Shown: positions 1 to 11,599 of the stretch, in pieces | Layout: each line of letters opens with the position of its first letter | Position numbering within the stretch: the stretch's first letter is position 1 | Assembly (NCBI RefSeq): GCF_004379255.2 | Contig: NC_056039.1 | Location: forward strand, 9,598,501-9,662,500 | Length of the DNA: 64,000 nucleotides | Direction of reading: 5' to 3' | From: Salvia splendens | Taxonomy: Eukaryota; Streptophyta; Magnoliopsida; Lamiales; Lamiaceae | Notes under the pieces: model-generated | What the model was told of the DNA's origin: nothing | Seen by the model: only the letters and a program-made list of their open reading frames with translations | Database searches by the model: none | Translations under genes and position numbers: made by a program

Positions 1-152
1 TCGAGATCTTTCTTCTCCTTTCCTTTCGAATCATCCGGTGCAATGGCTTCATCAAGCCCTTGCTGAATCACCAGAGCTCTCATTTTGATCTGCCACAAAG
101 CAAAATCGTTCTTCCCCGAGAACTTCTCCGCTTCGAATCTCGCCGTCGCCAT
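1..152 (-). CDS. Copia-type gag polyprotein, N-terminal 50 residues (partial)
   Basis: The frame opens with ATG at 152-150 on the minus strand and reads MATARFEAEKFSGKND, then a segment with ALWQIKMRAL, and later a Lys/Glu-rich stretch. This matches the start of plant Copia gag (UBN2/retrotran_gag family), where a conserved F-x-G-x-N/D-F/Y-x-x-W-x-x-K-M motif follows a short leader. Gag forms the virus-like particle of the retroelement. The frame is open to the window edge, so nothing can be said about pol. No stop is present in the visible part. Confidence 0.75.
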   Translation of the reverse strand, partial: MATARFEAEKFSGKNDFALWQIKMRALVIQQGLDEAIAPDDSKGKEKKDL

Positions 153-177
153 CGATAACCAATCGGATCTGAAACCC

Positions 178-195
178 TTCCCACAGACGGCGCCA
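178..195 (-). other. Primer-binding site
   Basis: On the minus strand the sequence starts TGGCGCCGTCTGTGGGAA, two bases after the LTR. TGG at the start is what complementarity to a tRNA 3' CCA end requires. Which tRNA primes it was not determined. Confidence 0.6.
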
Positions 196-197
196 CT

Positions 198-634
198 TGT
201 TATAGTTGGCCACCGATTTGTAAAACGCAAGAACAACAAAGAAATGGACACACGGATTTTATGTGGTTCGATCTTTCGATCTACGTCCACGGGCGAGGAA
301 GAAGGTATCTTTATTGATGATGATTTGAAGATTACAACGATGATGAATACAACTCTCAAAACTTCACACTTGCCTCTAATCTCACTTTTTTCTCCAAAAG
401 CTAATCAAGCAAATGAAAACAAGAATTGATTCGTGTCAGTTACTATGCACACACACTCTGCTTGTGCATGCATCTGATCTCTCCTTTATATATGGAGAAT
501 GCACGCTCCTTCAACGGCGAGCTATTCCAGCTGCAACGACATCCCAACTGATTCAACCGTTGCCTTCAAATCATGTCCGTCGATCTTGGTGGTCTCTGAT
601 GAACGACCCAGATGATGCGTGGTTACTTTTATCA
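198..634 (-). repeat. 5' long terminal repeat of the Copia-type element
   Basis: About 437 bp bounded by TG and CA on the minus strand. It contains a TATATAAA box at 485-492 (minus sense) with the expected U3-R layout downstream. Small plus-strand open frames across it are incidental. The right boundary is inferred. Confidence 0.6.
485..492 (-). promoter_or_regulatory. TATA box of the LTR promoter
   Basis: TATATAAA on the minus strand, inside the U3-like part of the LTR and upstream of the gag start. Confidence 0.5.
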
Positions 635-639
635 ATTAA

Positions 640-1416
640 GTACTATTATTTCAATTTTCTTTGCAAATAATCCATTGAACTCAAAATTTGTTTTCTTAGT
701 GACTTTAAACCATGAGATACAATTTTCTCTTTTTTTTAAGTTTAATTATGCAAAAATATTTTGTATTATTTTTGCTATATATTATCATAGAAAACATTAC
801 ATTTGTTTTCAAAAAATTATCTAATTTTTTATTTTGGTATGTCCACAAAAGTTAGTGTTTTTTTTGTTTATGAAATATTTTCACTAATTTTCTCTTTCTC
901 TCATGCACTTTACCCACCATTTCTTTTTATCTCTGCTATGTTACTAATACGCGTTAAAAGTTATTCCGTCCACAAATAAGACCATTTTTAATTTCTCGTA
1001 TAGTTCTACTTTTAAGTAAAGCCCTTACTAACATAAATTTCTGCGTCCGCCCCTGACCCAATGTATGATTAATAGAGATTTGCACTCGATTATCTTACCC
1101 TATTGTGCTATTAGCCAAGTTTTGCAAATACAAATATATATGTGACTCTTTTCTCTAAAGCTAGTAGTCAATGCTTATCAGTTCTTTTATAGTGATACAA
1201 ACGTTTGGCATATGCATGATTGGAAAGTGGCCAAAGTCTTAATATTTTGTGTTGTAGAATACTTGGTTTCGAGAGTGAATGAACGAGTGAGAATAATGTT
1301 TTTCATTTTATATTGATAAGGGGTAACCTTGTAATTACACAATCAAAGTTCTAAAACATCTCAAAATGTTGTCGTTTGACGTCTTTCTTTCAAAAAAATT
1401 TATACAATGACCCTAA
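640..1416. other. AT-rich intergenic stretch, no gene seen
   Basis: AT-rich DNA with short open frames only. Around 840-1055 there are fragments resembling decayed MITEs: a degenerate 'ttccgtccacaaataagacc' and a 'cgtccgcccctgac' end at about 1045. No coding signal or RNA gene was recognised. Confidence 0.5.
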
Positions 1417-1824
1417 GAGCATCCGCAACGCCACCGCCGTCCGCGCCGCTGGAACGGATGTGTCTCGCCGCCACGCCAGCGAGCAGCTGACGTATCGCGC
1501 GGTGATTGGTTAACGGCATAGCCGTTGCCTTTAGATGTTTTTTTTAATTTTAAATCGGTTTTTAATTTAAAAAAGCGATAAAAAATACTATAAAAAAAAT
1601 TCACTTCCCAACAAAATTATAACCGTTTATTAACGTTTTTTACACTTTTTTTATTTTTTTTATTTTTTCCCCCAAAAAATACACATTTTCATCTATAAAT
1701 ACCCCCACTTTCACACCCAAATATTCACATCAAACTACATAATTCTCATCTTCATTCTCCAATATCCATTCTCATCTTCATTCTCCCATATCCATTTTCA
1801 TCTTCATTCTCTCATACCCTAACA

Positions 1825-2748
1825 ATGTCCGGCCAAGGCGATGACAACCCGCCCTCTCACGGTTGGAACCCCGAATGGTTTGGTGCACAACCGTTTCCTA
1901 GTCCGGAAACGGAATATTCGGCCCTTCCTCTCATCCAAGATTCGGTCTTTCCAGGTGGCTACCGGCCATACCCAATAGACGACCAAGGTGCCTCCGAAGG
2001 GCGATACGGGTGGACACCGGAGCCTAGGCCGACTGCCCCCTCCCAAACTCCGTCGGCTCCTACTCGTAGCGGTGTCCGAACACCGTACACTCCGGCGGAG
2101 ATGGATAAATTGTTCAAGGCGTACTTCGAAATCTCCGAAGATGCGGCGGTTGGCACGAACCAATCCGGCAATCACTTTTGGTGGCGCGTCTCTCGCCGGT
2201 ACAATGCAAACCGGCCGCCGGGAACGATCAAGCGCAACGAGAGTATGGTGCGCAACTGCATCGACCGAGCCAACGAAGAAATTGGCAAGTTCAATCGCTG
2301 TTTCCTCCAGGAGTCGCGGAATGTCGGGAGCGGCCGGAGCGAGGTCGACATCATCACTGCCGCGCTGAGCACCTACCAATCCTTGAACGGTAAGTCGTTC
2401 AAGTACCTCAACGTTTGGCAGGAAACGCGGTTCCACCCGAGGTATATGGGAGGCGTAACATCCTCCTCGAGCGGCTCCTCCAAACGGTCAAGGTCGGTAT
2501 CCCTATCCGACTCCGGCTCCGAAGAAGTGGCTAGCCAACTCGCCGGAGCTAACTTGGGTAGCCCCGACGCCGGACCAAGCGGTTCCCAACGCCGACCGCA
2601 AGGAAGGAAGAAGGCGGCGGCCGACCGCCGGTGCTCCGCGACTCTGTCGGCCCCCGCCCCCGAACCCGAACCCGCACCCTATGTTCCACCTCCACCCCCC
2701 GAACAACTCGTTGTGGGCCCTTTTGGCCCAACTCAATATGGCCGATAG
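1825..2748 (+). CDS. PIF/Harbinger accessory protein (Myb/SANT-like, ORF1 type), frameshifted at the C-terminus
   Basis: 307 residues. A Pro-rich leader is followed from about residue 85 by a Myb/SANT-like (NAM-associated) region: TPAEMDKLFKAYFEISEDA, then FWWRVSRRYN, ESMVRNCIDRANEEIGKF and KYLNVWQETRFHP. Such proteins accompany Harbinger transposases and bind the element's DNA or help import the transposase. The expected C-terminal tail (LNMADRSTM, then THEDMILGLKKQLGL) is present at about 2681-2839 but in the next frame. A one-base indel in the Pro/Glu-rich codons near 2640-2690 therefore replaces the native tail with about 20 unrelated residues. No transposase gene accompanies it. GC content is far above the flanks. 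Confidence 0.8.
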   Translation: MSGQGDDNPPSHGWNPEWFGAQPFPSPETEYSALPLIQDSVFPGGYRPYPIDDQGASEGRYGWTPEPRPTAPSQTPSAPTRSGVRTPYTPAEMDKLFKAYFEISEDAAVGTNQSGNHFWWRVSRRYNANRPPGTIKRNESMVRNCIDRANEEIGKFNRCFLQESRNVGSGRSEVDIITAALSTYQSLNGKSFKYLNVWQETRFHPRYMGGVTSSSSGSSKRSRSVSLSDSGSEEVASQLAGANLGSPDAGPSGSQRRPQGRKKAAADRRCSATLSAPAPEPEPAPYVPPPPPEQLVVGPFGPTQYGR

Positions 2749-2870
2749 GTCAACTATGACCCCCACGCAACTTCAAACGCACGAGGACATGATATTGGGT
2801 CTCAAAAAACAATTAGGGTTGGTGCCGCCGGATGCGTAGTCTTCATCGGGTAATATTAGCCAATAATCTT

Positions 2871-2990
2871 GTAATTTTTAATTTTTAGGAGTTTAATTAT
2901 GTAATTTTTAATTTTTAGTATTTTAATTATGTAATTTTTAATTTTTAGGGTTTTAATTATGTAATTTTTAATTTTTAGGATTTTAATTAC
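2871..2990 (+). repeat. 30-bp tandem repeat, four copies
   Basis: Four consecutive 30-bp units, each opening GTAATTTTTAATTTTTAG and ending TTTTAATTA plus one or two variable bases. They lie in the AT-rich 3' part of the Harbinger element. Confidence 0.9.
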
Positions 2991-3213
2991 GTTTTTTTTA
3001 TTTTATTTGTAATTTATAATATTTATTGTGGTTTTTTAATGAATTTTAGTATTATGGAAATGTTTTTGTGTAATTGAATTTTAAATTAATTGTGCTCGTC
3101 CTTGCGGAAGAACACATTTGTGGGTGTTGTGCTCTTGCCAGAGAGCAGGCAGAAAAAGTGGGGTCGGGCCCACAACCATGCCGCTGGCAAGAGCACGGTT
3201 GTGGATGCTCTAA

Positions 3214-4600
3214 GGAAAGGTTAGATCATCCTTGCAATTTATAACATTTGTGTCTATTTATTTATTGTATTTCATAAAAATAAAGTGAATTGTACTTGGC
3301 TCCAAATCTAGGTTGATATTACTAAGAACATACCCATCAAATTTATCTATTAGTATCTAAATTAAATTAAATTCAACAATAAGTTTCATATGATTATTTT
3401 GTAAGGTATTAATAAGTATATTATGCAGTCCTAGTAAATAAACTACAGTCAATACACTATTGATTGAATACTTACTACAATAGTCATTTAGGTGTCATGT
3501 TAATTAATTTAATAAGATTGTAATTCTTAAAATACCTAAATCTACTATATTTGTCTATGAAAAATAGTACTTCATCATCCGTTCCGAGGTAGTTGGACAT
3601 ATTTTTTTGGCATGAGATTTAAGTAATTATTGTGTTAAGGTTCAAGTGGAGAGTGTAAAGTAAGAAAGAGAATAAAATAAGAGAGATGATAAAGTTTTTG
3701 TCAAAAAAATAAATGACTTAACTATACACCCCCAAAAAATATAACTCAACTAACTTGGGAAGGAGAGAGTATTAAGATACTAGTTTCAATGCAAAATTAG
3801 CAAAACAATAGATATATATGGAGAAAAATAGTTGACGTATTTAGTGGAAAACAAGACTTGCCTTATAAAGTGAAAAACTTACAATAAATAAATTTTTTCT
3901 TTCTCTCGTACTTTACTAATTGTGTATTAAAACTCTAATCGTTCACAATTGAAACTATTTTCATGGCTGGGACAAAGTTAGTATAATAAAAAGAAGGGGT
4001 ACAATTAACTACTCCCTCCTACCCATGCTACTTGACACACTTCCTTTTTGCAGTCATTTTGGAAAATAAATAGTCTTCTCTACATTATTATCCACTCCCT
4101 CCATCCGTCATTAGGAGTCTCATTTCTTACCGACACGGGATTTAAGAAATATTAAGAAAAGTTAGTGGAATATCGGTCTCACTAATATATTAGTTTTAAA
4201 TGAAATATGAGTGGAGTGAGTTAGTGGAAGGTGAGATCCTATTACTATTTATGGTAAAAGTGAACCGGGATTTCTATTCGTGGACGAACTAAAGTGGAAA
4301 AACGGGATTCCTATTGGCGGATAGAGAGAGTATCTTACTTTTTTTTTTCTTTTTTTTCAAAATAATTGCGAAAAAGAAGTGGGGGCAAATATAATAGGAT
4401 AGAGAGAGTACTAATTGTATATAAATATGATGAAAAGAATTAATTAGCTTTAGGTTACCCCCTTCAACAAAACCAAGAAATAGTAAAAGGAAAATACAAT
4501 GGTTTAGATGTATGATTGGGCCAGTATCGATAATATTTAAAAGGCCAGCCTAAATAAATAGCCCAGCTCAATAGTTATCATACCAGGGCTATAATACAAA
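3214..4600. other. Intergenic DNA upstream of eIF2 beta, with MITE remnants
   Basis: No gene seen. Besides the element at 4094-4331, about 3573-3773 (from 'catccgttccgaggtag' to 'ggaaggagagagtatt') looks like a decayed Stowaway-type MITE. A further partial one may lie around 3840-4040. Confidence 0.5.
4094..4331. mobile_element. Stowaway-like MITE
   Basis: About 238 bp with imperfect inverted ends: ACTCCCTCCATCCG on the left and, inverted, ACTCTCTCTATCCG on the right. The inner sequence (ttagtggaa..., aaatgaaatatgagtggag, gatttctattcgtgga) recurs at 41748-41982, so the two are members of one family. The TA duplication is not clean. Confidence 0.65.
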
Positions 4601-4947
4601 GCTGCGTATCCTAGCTCGGAATATTTTCATTTCTCCGAAGCAGCAACCCAAGGTAAAATTTCTTCTCTCGAATCCTTACCGAAATTAGGGTTTAAAGAGT
4701 TTCAATTCTTATCACCTACGGGGAAAGTAGGAAACTAGATCGAGCTGTGGTAGCACGGCGGCTTGAGTTTGGCAGCGAAGAGGCAGAAATCGAGCCCTTT
4801 TCGCCATCTCTTTTGCGATATGAGAATCAGTTTTTGATAAACTTCGATTGAGTTGCAGAATGATTTCATTAGTGTTTAAAAGCTGCTATTTCGATAGAAA
4901 AGTTTTTAACAATTTGTTGGATTTATGTTGCAGATCTTATTACAATC

Positions 4948-7900
4948 ATGACGGAGGACGATAATCAGAATGAGATGAAAGAAGAGGTCAAGGATGATGT
5001 TGGGGATGTAAGTCTGTATCTTTTACTTAGGTTGCAATGCTATTCAAGTAGTATTTTTTTACTCTATTAGTATGATTAAGGAACTTAGATTTATAGTAGG
5101 TTTTTGTAGCTGTCATTTAATTGTTTTGTGATAAATTCAATTTGACCAAAGATAATTTAATTAATTAGCAACCTCAGCAAAAAAAGGCAAGTTAGTATTG
5201 TTCGACTAGATAATGAGTTAAAGAATTTAAGACTGTATATATTGCTATTGTTGCGAAGGGAGTAATAATCTTTGATTAGCTTCATCCTTGTTTTAGGAGG
5301 GTATCAGTTGCATTGTATTTGCATAGTTTTCTGGGTTCCTGTGCTGAAAATTTAGAAATGCTGGTGTTTTAAAGTGTATGTCATTAAGCATTTCATATAT
5401 ATTTCTTAAGTAGGAGTATTTGTATATTTCTTCCAAAGAGATCTGTTAGAAAGAATGCTTTGTCTAGTGAGAATGATTCCTTAAGCTTTCTAGTGCTTCA
5501 ATGCAGATAGCTCCATTTGACCCTTCAAAGAAGAAGAAGAAAAAGAAACCAGTGGCTCAGGAACTAGCTGATGACGATTCTGTTGATACCCTAGCTGAGA
5601 AAACTGAGAACTTGTCAGGTATATATCTAATCCATTGTTTTTGTCAGTTCTTATTTTCTTGCAAGTTTACAACTTGATATTCAAGTACTTTGATTTGACA
5701 CTTATAAATGTCACATTTCCCTGCAGTTTCTGATGGTCTTGAAACCTCATTTGCTGGTCTAAAAAAGAAAAAGAAGAAAGCGGTGAGTGATGATATATAT
5801 ACTCCATCTGTCCGTGAAATATTGTCCAGTTTTACCATTTTGGTCTGTCCGTAAAAAGTTGTCCACTTTGCTTTTTTCCATTTTTGGTAAATGGACCCCA
5901 CTTTCCACTAACTTTTTACACTCACATTCTATTATAAAACTAATATATAAATATGGGACCCTCATTCCACTGACTTTTTCAACTCACGTTTCTTCACATT
6001 TCTTAAAACCCGCGCCGAATCACGGGGGGTGTATAACATTTGTTATGAATTTTGTGATTTGGGGTATTATTGTTTGTTGTAATTACTTATTGGATGTTTT
6101 AATTATGTTTAACTGTTGCAGGCACATACTGATCTGAATGAAGAAAAAGAAACTGTGGGAGAAGATATGGATGGTAAGTTCTTGTTTTAGACTGCACTGG
6201 ATATACTCTTCATCTATTGGTTTATGTTTGACTGATCTGTTTATGAAAATTATAGATACAATTGGAGAGGATGAGGAGGGAGAAGGAATTGTTTTGCAAC
6301 AATATCCATGGGAAGGAAGTGATCGGGATTATGAATATGAGGAGGTACTTGAGACTCACTATGAAGTGAACCATCCCCTTTTGTTCTGTCGTATCAGTTT
6401 TCTCTTTTTGCTCTTAATTTGCCATTCCATGAGGTGGTGATGTTACTTGTTGGCCATCATTCATTGATGATGGATGATGTCTTCTATTATTTAATTTTTT
6501 TTATCTTGTGCTTACTGGGCTATCATATATACCTTGGTGTCAAGTTTGTTCTGTATTCTAATTAACTCACTATGACAATGTATAGTTTTTTAGTGTCGAA
6601 TCCTCCCAAGGGCCCAGCTGCCTATTTATCTGTAGAATAACACTCGTGTCTTAATAGTGCATCTGATGATGGATAAGCTATGCTTTTTTTCCTTCTGAAG
6701 ATGCATAAGCTGTCAATTTTTTTCCTGCCACCCTGATCATACGCAGTTCAGAATTGCATGTTCTTAACTTCTTAAGCCTTGGTATGAAAGTCTATATAGG
6801 AGTTAGATGTTTAGATCACCAAAACTTAGAACTTCCTTGCTGTCATTGTGACAGTCCTTCATCAAGCAGGCAACAAATATACACCAAATATTTTTAGCTC
6901 TTCACCCTGGAACATTTAATTTAGTTCAATTTGTAGATTTTTCATCTTCTGATGATGCTTTGTCCAATATTTTGCTGATTGCTAGTCTGTTGTTCTAAAT
7001 TGCTGGTAATATGTAGCACCCAAGCGAATCACCATCAAGAAATTATATTCACATAATTTCTACTATTGATTCTACTTTCATGAAGATTTTTGCTCTTCCT
7101 GCTTTTACTTCTCACCTGTCTCCACATGAATATTGATTATATCTTTAACATGTGCAGCTCCTTGGCAGAGTTTTCAACATTCTTCGAGAGAATAACCCTG
7201 AGCTTGCAGGGGATAGGCGCAGAACTGTTATGAGACCCCCTCAAGTACTTCGTGAAGGCACAAAGAAAACTGTTTTTGTGAATTTCATGGATCTCTGCAA
7301 AACGTATGCCATTTCTTACTATTTCCCATTGCATAAAATGGATTTACATCTTTGATCATTTAGTCTGCGAACACCCACCACTCCAAAACACACAGGGAAA
7401 GCAAACATAAGTGGGAACCGTTTGAAAATTGAAACCACACGTAATTTTGTTTTATATTATAATCTGGCCAATGTTTTATATCTACATATCACTATTTTTG
7501 CTCTTTCTCAATGCTCACAACTTCTTCATATTGATATATGAAAATGTTATATTTTTTCATTTTGTGGTTTCATTCTCCACAGGATGCATAGACAACCAGA
7601 GCATGTGATGACTTTCCTTCTGGCTGAAATGGGAACAAGTGGGTCTCTTGATGGCCAACAAAGATTGGTTGTTAAAGGAAGGTTTGCCCCCAAGAATTTT
7701 GAGGGAATCTTGCGACGCTACATTAGTGAGTTTTTTCCATTGCTATTCCCTAGATTTTCTGGATTGCTTGTAGTCGTGAAATATGATATATGAGTATTAA
7801 TTTTCACACCAAGCTAGATCATGTTGTATTTTATGTACTCTTTGTATGACTATAATTAATAAACTGACAAATAATACCGCTCTAAGTAACTTCTCTATGG

Positions 7901-9736
7901 AATGGTACCTGCAGATGAGTATGTCATATGCAATGGTTGCAAAAGTCCTGATACTATTCTTTCAAAAGAGAATCGTCTTTTCTTCCTCAGATGCGAGAAG
8001 GTAGTTCCTCATCTGCTTACTTTGTATTTGTGCATTGAATGTTTTTCTTGCATCTGACAGTCTTGTGAAAATTTGTTCGGTCATCTGTAATACATTGAAC
8101 CAAATTATAATGGGCTATGTTATTTTTATTTCATCTGGCACTGGTTTCTCTGTGGTTTTGTCAATGAGATTTTGCACTTGTCTAGGGATGTGCAATAAAT
8201 ATAATTTTTCTTTATGCCAGTTAATTTTTAAGTAATATGGAAATATTGTGGCAGTGAACTGGTTCTTTATAATATTCTCTGGTGGCCTGTGATTTACATA
8301 TTTGCCTACATTGTCTGATAGCTCTAGTTGAAGAGTCTTTTTATACTAAGTCTGAGGCCTCTGGGGAAGTTGGATGATTTTCCGATAACATTATAAACCT
8401 TTTTCGAACACTTCTTAAGTACATGATTTCTTAAAACAGGGAAAGTCTTATGCATCACTTATTTATTTACCCTCGACCTTGTTCCATGGCTTGTTGTGAC
8501 AATTTATGCTGTTTGTTGTTGAATTTGTTGCCAAATGGCAATAAGGTTGTTTTTTCATTGTATTGTCGAGGCCTGTGATGATCTATATATTTGCCTACAT
8601 TGTCTGATAGCTCTAGCTGAAGAGTGTTTTAGTACTAAGTCTGAGGTCTCTGTGGAAAGTTAGATGATTTTCCGAAATATTATTAACCTTTTTTGGAACA
8701 CTTTTCCATTGTTTGTTGTTACAATGTGCAGTTTGTTGTGGAAATTTGTTGGCAAATGGCAATAAGATTATTTTTTGTTGTATTGTTGAGGCCTGTGATG
8801 ATCTAAATATTTGCCTACATTGTCTGATTGTTCTATTTGAAGAGTCTTCATAAATAAGTCTGAGGCCTTTGGAGATTGGATAGTTTTCAAAACAGTGTCA
8901 ATTCTCTATTACTTGGCAAAATCATTCAAGTCTTTGTTGAGACAATATATTCCGTCATTCAGTGCCCAGGTGGCATTTTGTTAGTATAATTGTAGGAGCC
9001 TGGAGCCATAAGGGTATTCATTGGCACTAAACTGATTATTTTATAAACCATATGCGATTCATTGTTAGTAAAGTGATTGTTTTAGGGTTTTCTCCTGAGA
9101 CCGATCTAAATTGATTTTTTTATTGTTTTCGCCCAAGGTATGTGATGATTTAAAATTTTAAATATTTACCTACATTGTCTGATTGCTGTAGTTGAAGAGT
9201 CTTATTGTACTAAGTCTGAGACTTTTGGGGAAATTTGGATCAGTTTTGAAACAGCTTTCAGGTTTTATGATTAGGAAATTGACTCTTGACCTTTTATACC
9301 CTAGCTCTAATCCCAAGGCTTATTAATAGTTGGAGCCACATGGAAATATTTATGACCAAACTGACTTATTTTATAAACCGTTCACAAATTCACCCTCCAA
9401 AGGCCTGTGATGATGAACATATTTGCCTACATTGTCTGATTGATCTAGTTGAAGAGTCTTTTCTTACAAGTCTGAGGCCTTTGGGGAAGCTGATAACTAC
9501 CAAAAAGCATTGATTTTCTCTTGGAAATTTATGGTTCGCTTGAAGTTCTTTTTTCTTCAATTTGATTAATTACTTGTATGGATTCATTACATATTTATAT
9601 TTTTGGTTCAACTTGATCATTGGTAAGTGTTTTATTTATGGCTGTTCATTTGTTGTAGTGTGGTTCTGGGAGGTCAGTGGCCCAGATCAAGGCCGGATTT
9701 GTGGCTCGTGTTGGTCGTCGGAAAGCTGGAACATGA
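4948..9736 (+). CDS. Eukaryotic translation initiation factor 2 subunit beta (eIF2 beta)
   Basis: Coding exons 4948-5007, 5507-5618, 5727-5782, 6122-6173, 6256-6344, 7158-7303, 7583-7725, 7915-8000 and 9659-9736 join in phase to 273 residues, the usual plant length. eIF2 beta is part of the cytosolic eIF2 GTPase complex that brings initiator Met-tRNA to the 40S subunit, and it binds eIF5 and eIF2B through lysine blocks. Two six-lysine blocks are visible (residues 28-33 and 70-75). The core includes [29 protein letters not shown] and [18 protein letters not shown]. The C-terminal C2-C2 zinc finger uses Cys225, 228, 246 and 249 and is split by the last intron. A probable 5'UTR intron runs 4653-4933. 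Every junction is GT-AG, with no frame breaks. Confidence 0.95.
5801..6031. mobile_element. Stowaway-like MITE in an eIF2 beta intron
   Basis: Starts TATA-CTCCATCTGTCCGTG and ends CACGGGGGGTG-TATA, giving imperfect inverted ends flanked by TA. The interior is AT-rich with 'gtccactttg' and 'ggaccccactttcc' motifs typical of these elements. It sits in the intron 5783-6121 and spares the splice sites. Confidence 0.65.
8283..9490 (+). repeat. Degenerate tandem repeat in the last eIF2 beta intron
   Basis: A segment of about 95 bp recurs at roughly 8283, 8572, 8790, 9138 and 9403. It reads GGCCTGTGATGATCT, then ATTTGCCTACATTGTCTGAT, then GAAGAGTCTT, then AAGTCTGAGGC. Spacing is 220-350 bp and flanking bits (e.g. 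'caaatggcaataag') also recur, so larger diverged units were duplicated in tandem. This accounts for most of the 1.66-kb intron. Confidence 0.8.
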
Positions 9737-11599
9737 TGAAGTATTTGTCTTCTTCTGGAACAGTTTGTTCTATACTTGTGGAAGTGGTTGATGTAGATGA
9801 TTTTGTGGTAGTGATTTTGAGATTCTGCATCCTTTGCTAATAAGACAGCATTTTGCTCTATGAAATTGGTTGATGGCAAGTTTTGGTTGAAAATCTAGTG
9901 ATGAGGTTGTAACATCAAGTATTAAATATTTGAGGTTCCTATTGAACATATAGAATCCATCCTCTCTCTGTCTAACTTTATTTAGTTACTATTTCCCTAA
10001 GTTTGTTCTTCTGTAAATGTTCTCGCACGAAAAAGTAACTATTTTAAAGGGATTACTATGTTCAATATCCTATTGAACATATGGAATTACTATTTTTTTT
10101 AATAATTTTGTAGTTGAAGTTGTATTTCATATTTTCCTTATTAACTGTCCACTTTTACCATTTTGTTCGTCTCTCCTTTAGCGTCCATTTTCACTTTTAC
10201 TATATAGGATAAATAGACCAACATTACAATAATTCATTCAACTTATACGTATTTATTATAAAATAAATATATAGTTTTGGGATTCATATTCCATTAATTT
10301 TTTTAACTTAAAATCTGTGACGAATCAAAATTTTATTACTTAATAAGATATGAATGGAGTATTTACAAATTGATTTTCCTTTTTTTAGTTTGGGACTATA
10401 TACTATGAGTTGATGGTTGTACCTCACATTCACGATGGAGATATTCTCGATTACGTTTGATCCCAACACCAATCGAACTCCAGTCAAAAGGTAATTGGAA
10501 ATATTTGTAGGACCACTAGTAGGAAATATAGATATAAGTGATATAACAACACAATCGATTCTACAGAAAGAAGACAAAATCAAATAAACCGTTGTCAATG
10601 CAAATATTGGACCTACTTTATGGTTTGGTTACTAATGGAACTGATTGGTGGATTAGATTATGTTAGGTGCACATTTTTATAAGTGTGCAACTACAAGAGC
10701 GATCTCAAATCAGTCGCTGAAGGAGTTGATGCTCAAGTGCTATTGAATGAAATACGGAAATTTGTGGTGCTTTCACATTTGAATTCAAAGTAAACTCAAT
10801 GGACAGACTCATACATCTATTTTGATGTGATCCAATTACATAGAAGAATTATTATATTTATGGTGATATTTTTCATTTGACACCCAGTACTCAATAGGTA
10901 CACCCACGCCAATAATTTTGTTATATACAACGACCACCTTTAGTCATTACAAATGCTTAGAACGACATATGCATTAGCTTAACAATGTATCACATGTCAA
11001 ACTTTACTTTTTAATTTGTCACATAAAAGATGTCACATTTCATTTTCCAGAAAATTTTTCTCTCACATTAATATAAATATACTATATTCTCTATCCACTT
11101 AATATACAAAAAAACATCTCCTAAAATCTCATGCTATTACCCAAGTGTGCCATCTATTATGGAACGGAGGGAGTATATTATAGTACTAAAAGATCATCAT
11201 TTGGGTGAAACTTCGTTTGCTTTGACGAAAGCCTAATTATATAGGCATCTCTGTCAACTTTGTAGTAACGCCATGCATCAAACTATTGGGCATTGGGCAT
11301 GTTAATCATAATAGCGGAAACTAGATCATTAATTCATTATTCAAAGTTGGCTTATAATTATGTTTATTACGAAGATAGAAATGTGGGAGTGGGACCCCTA
11401 AAATAGTGGCTTCTTAAATAGCAGAAATCACGTAGAGCCTCTCTTCTTAAAAAGAAAAATAGAGTTTGGTAATAACACTAATATCAATCAGACATATTCT
11501 CCGGAAAGTGTTATGTGAAAGGAGCTCCGTTGCAAAATTTAGATTTGATTTCCATAACACTAATCTCGATCTACACAACCTGGTGATGAAATAATCATA
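9737..11599. other. eIF2 beta 3'UTR and spacer upstream of the NET gene
   Basis: The first ~110 bases are eIF2 beta 3'UTR with AATAAGA-like signals near 9838. About 10140-10361 contains a decayed Stowaway-like element ('gtccacttttacc' to 'gaatggagtatt'). Then AT-rich spacer, the MITE at 10975-11173, and the NET promoter/5'UTR up to 11599. No gene was recognised. Confidence 0.5.
10975..11173. mobile_element. Stowaway-type MITE, left end decayed
   Basis: Ends GGAACGGAGGGAG followed by TA. The body ('aagatgtcacatttcatttt', 'aaaatctcatg', 'aagtgtgccatctattatg') matches the complete copy at 28121-28321 closely, so the two are siblings. The left terminus has lost the consensus. Confidence 0.7.

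Larger units (their letters stand above)
1..634 (-). mobile_element. 5' end of a Copia-type LTR retrotransposon, running off the left edge
   Basis: Read on the minus strand this is an LTR, then a primer-binding site, then the start of gag. The LTR (198-634) begins TGATAAAAG and ends CTATAACA. A two-base spacer follows, then the primer-binding site, then a gag reading frame opening at 152 and cut by the window edge. The LTR outer boundary at 634 is inferred from the TG...CA rule; the second LTR needed to confirm it lies outside the window. A possible target-site duplication (ATTAA, 635-639) cannot be paired. Copia assignment rests on the gag start. Confidence 0.75.
1417..3210 (+). mobile_element. 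PIF/Harbinger-type DNA transposon, transposase-less
   Basis: A 1,794-bp unit with terminal inverted repeats GAGCATCCGCAAC (1417-1429) and, inverted, GAGCATCCACAAC (3198-3210), 12 of 13 identical. It is flanked on both sides by TAA (1414-1416 and 3211-3213), the 3-bp target duplication of the PIF/Harbinger superfamily. Inside are one GC-rich accessory ORF (1825-2748) and an AT-rich 3' part with a 30-bp tandem repeat. No DDE transposase frame is present, so it would need a transposase in trans. The intact TIRs, TSD and long ORF suggest fairly recent insertion. Confidence 0.85.

Noticed and set aside
1819..2436. 205-codon minus-strand frame over the Harbinger accessory gene
   Set aside because: Shadow of a GC-rich coding region; no recognisable domain.
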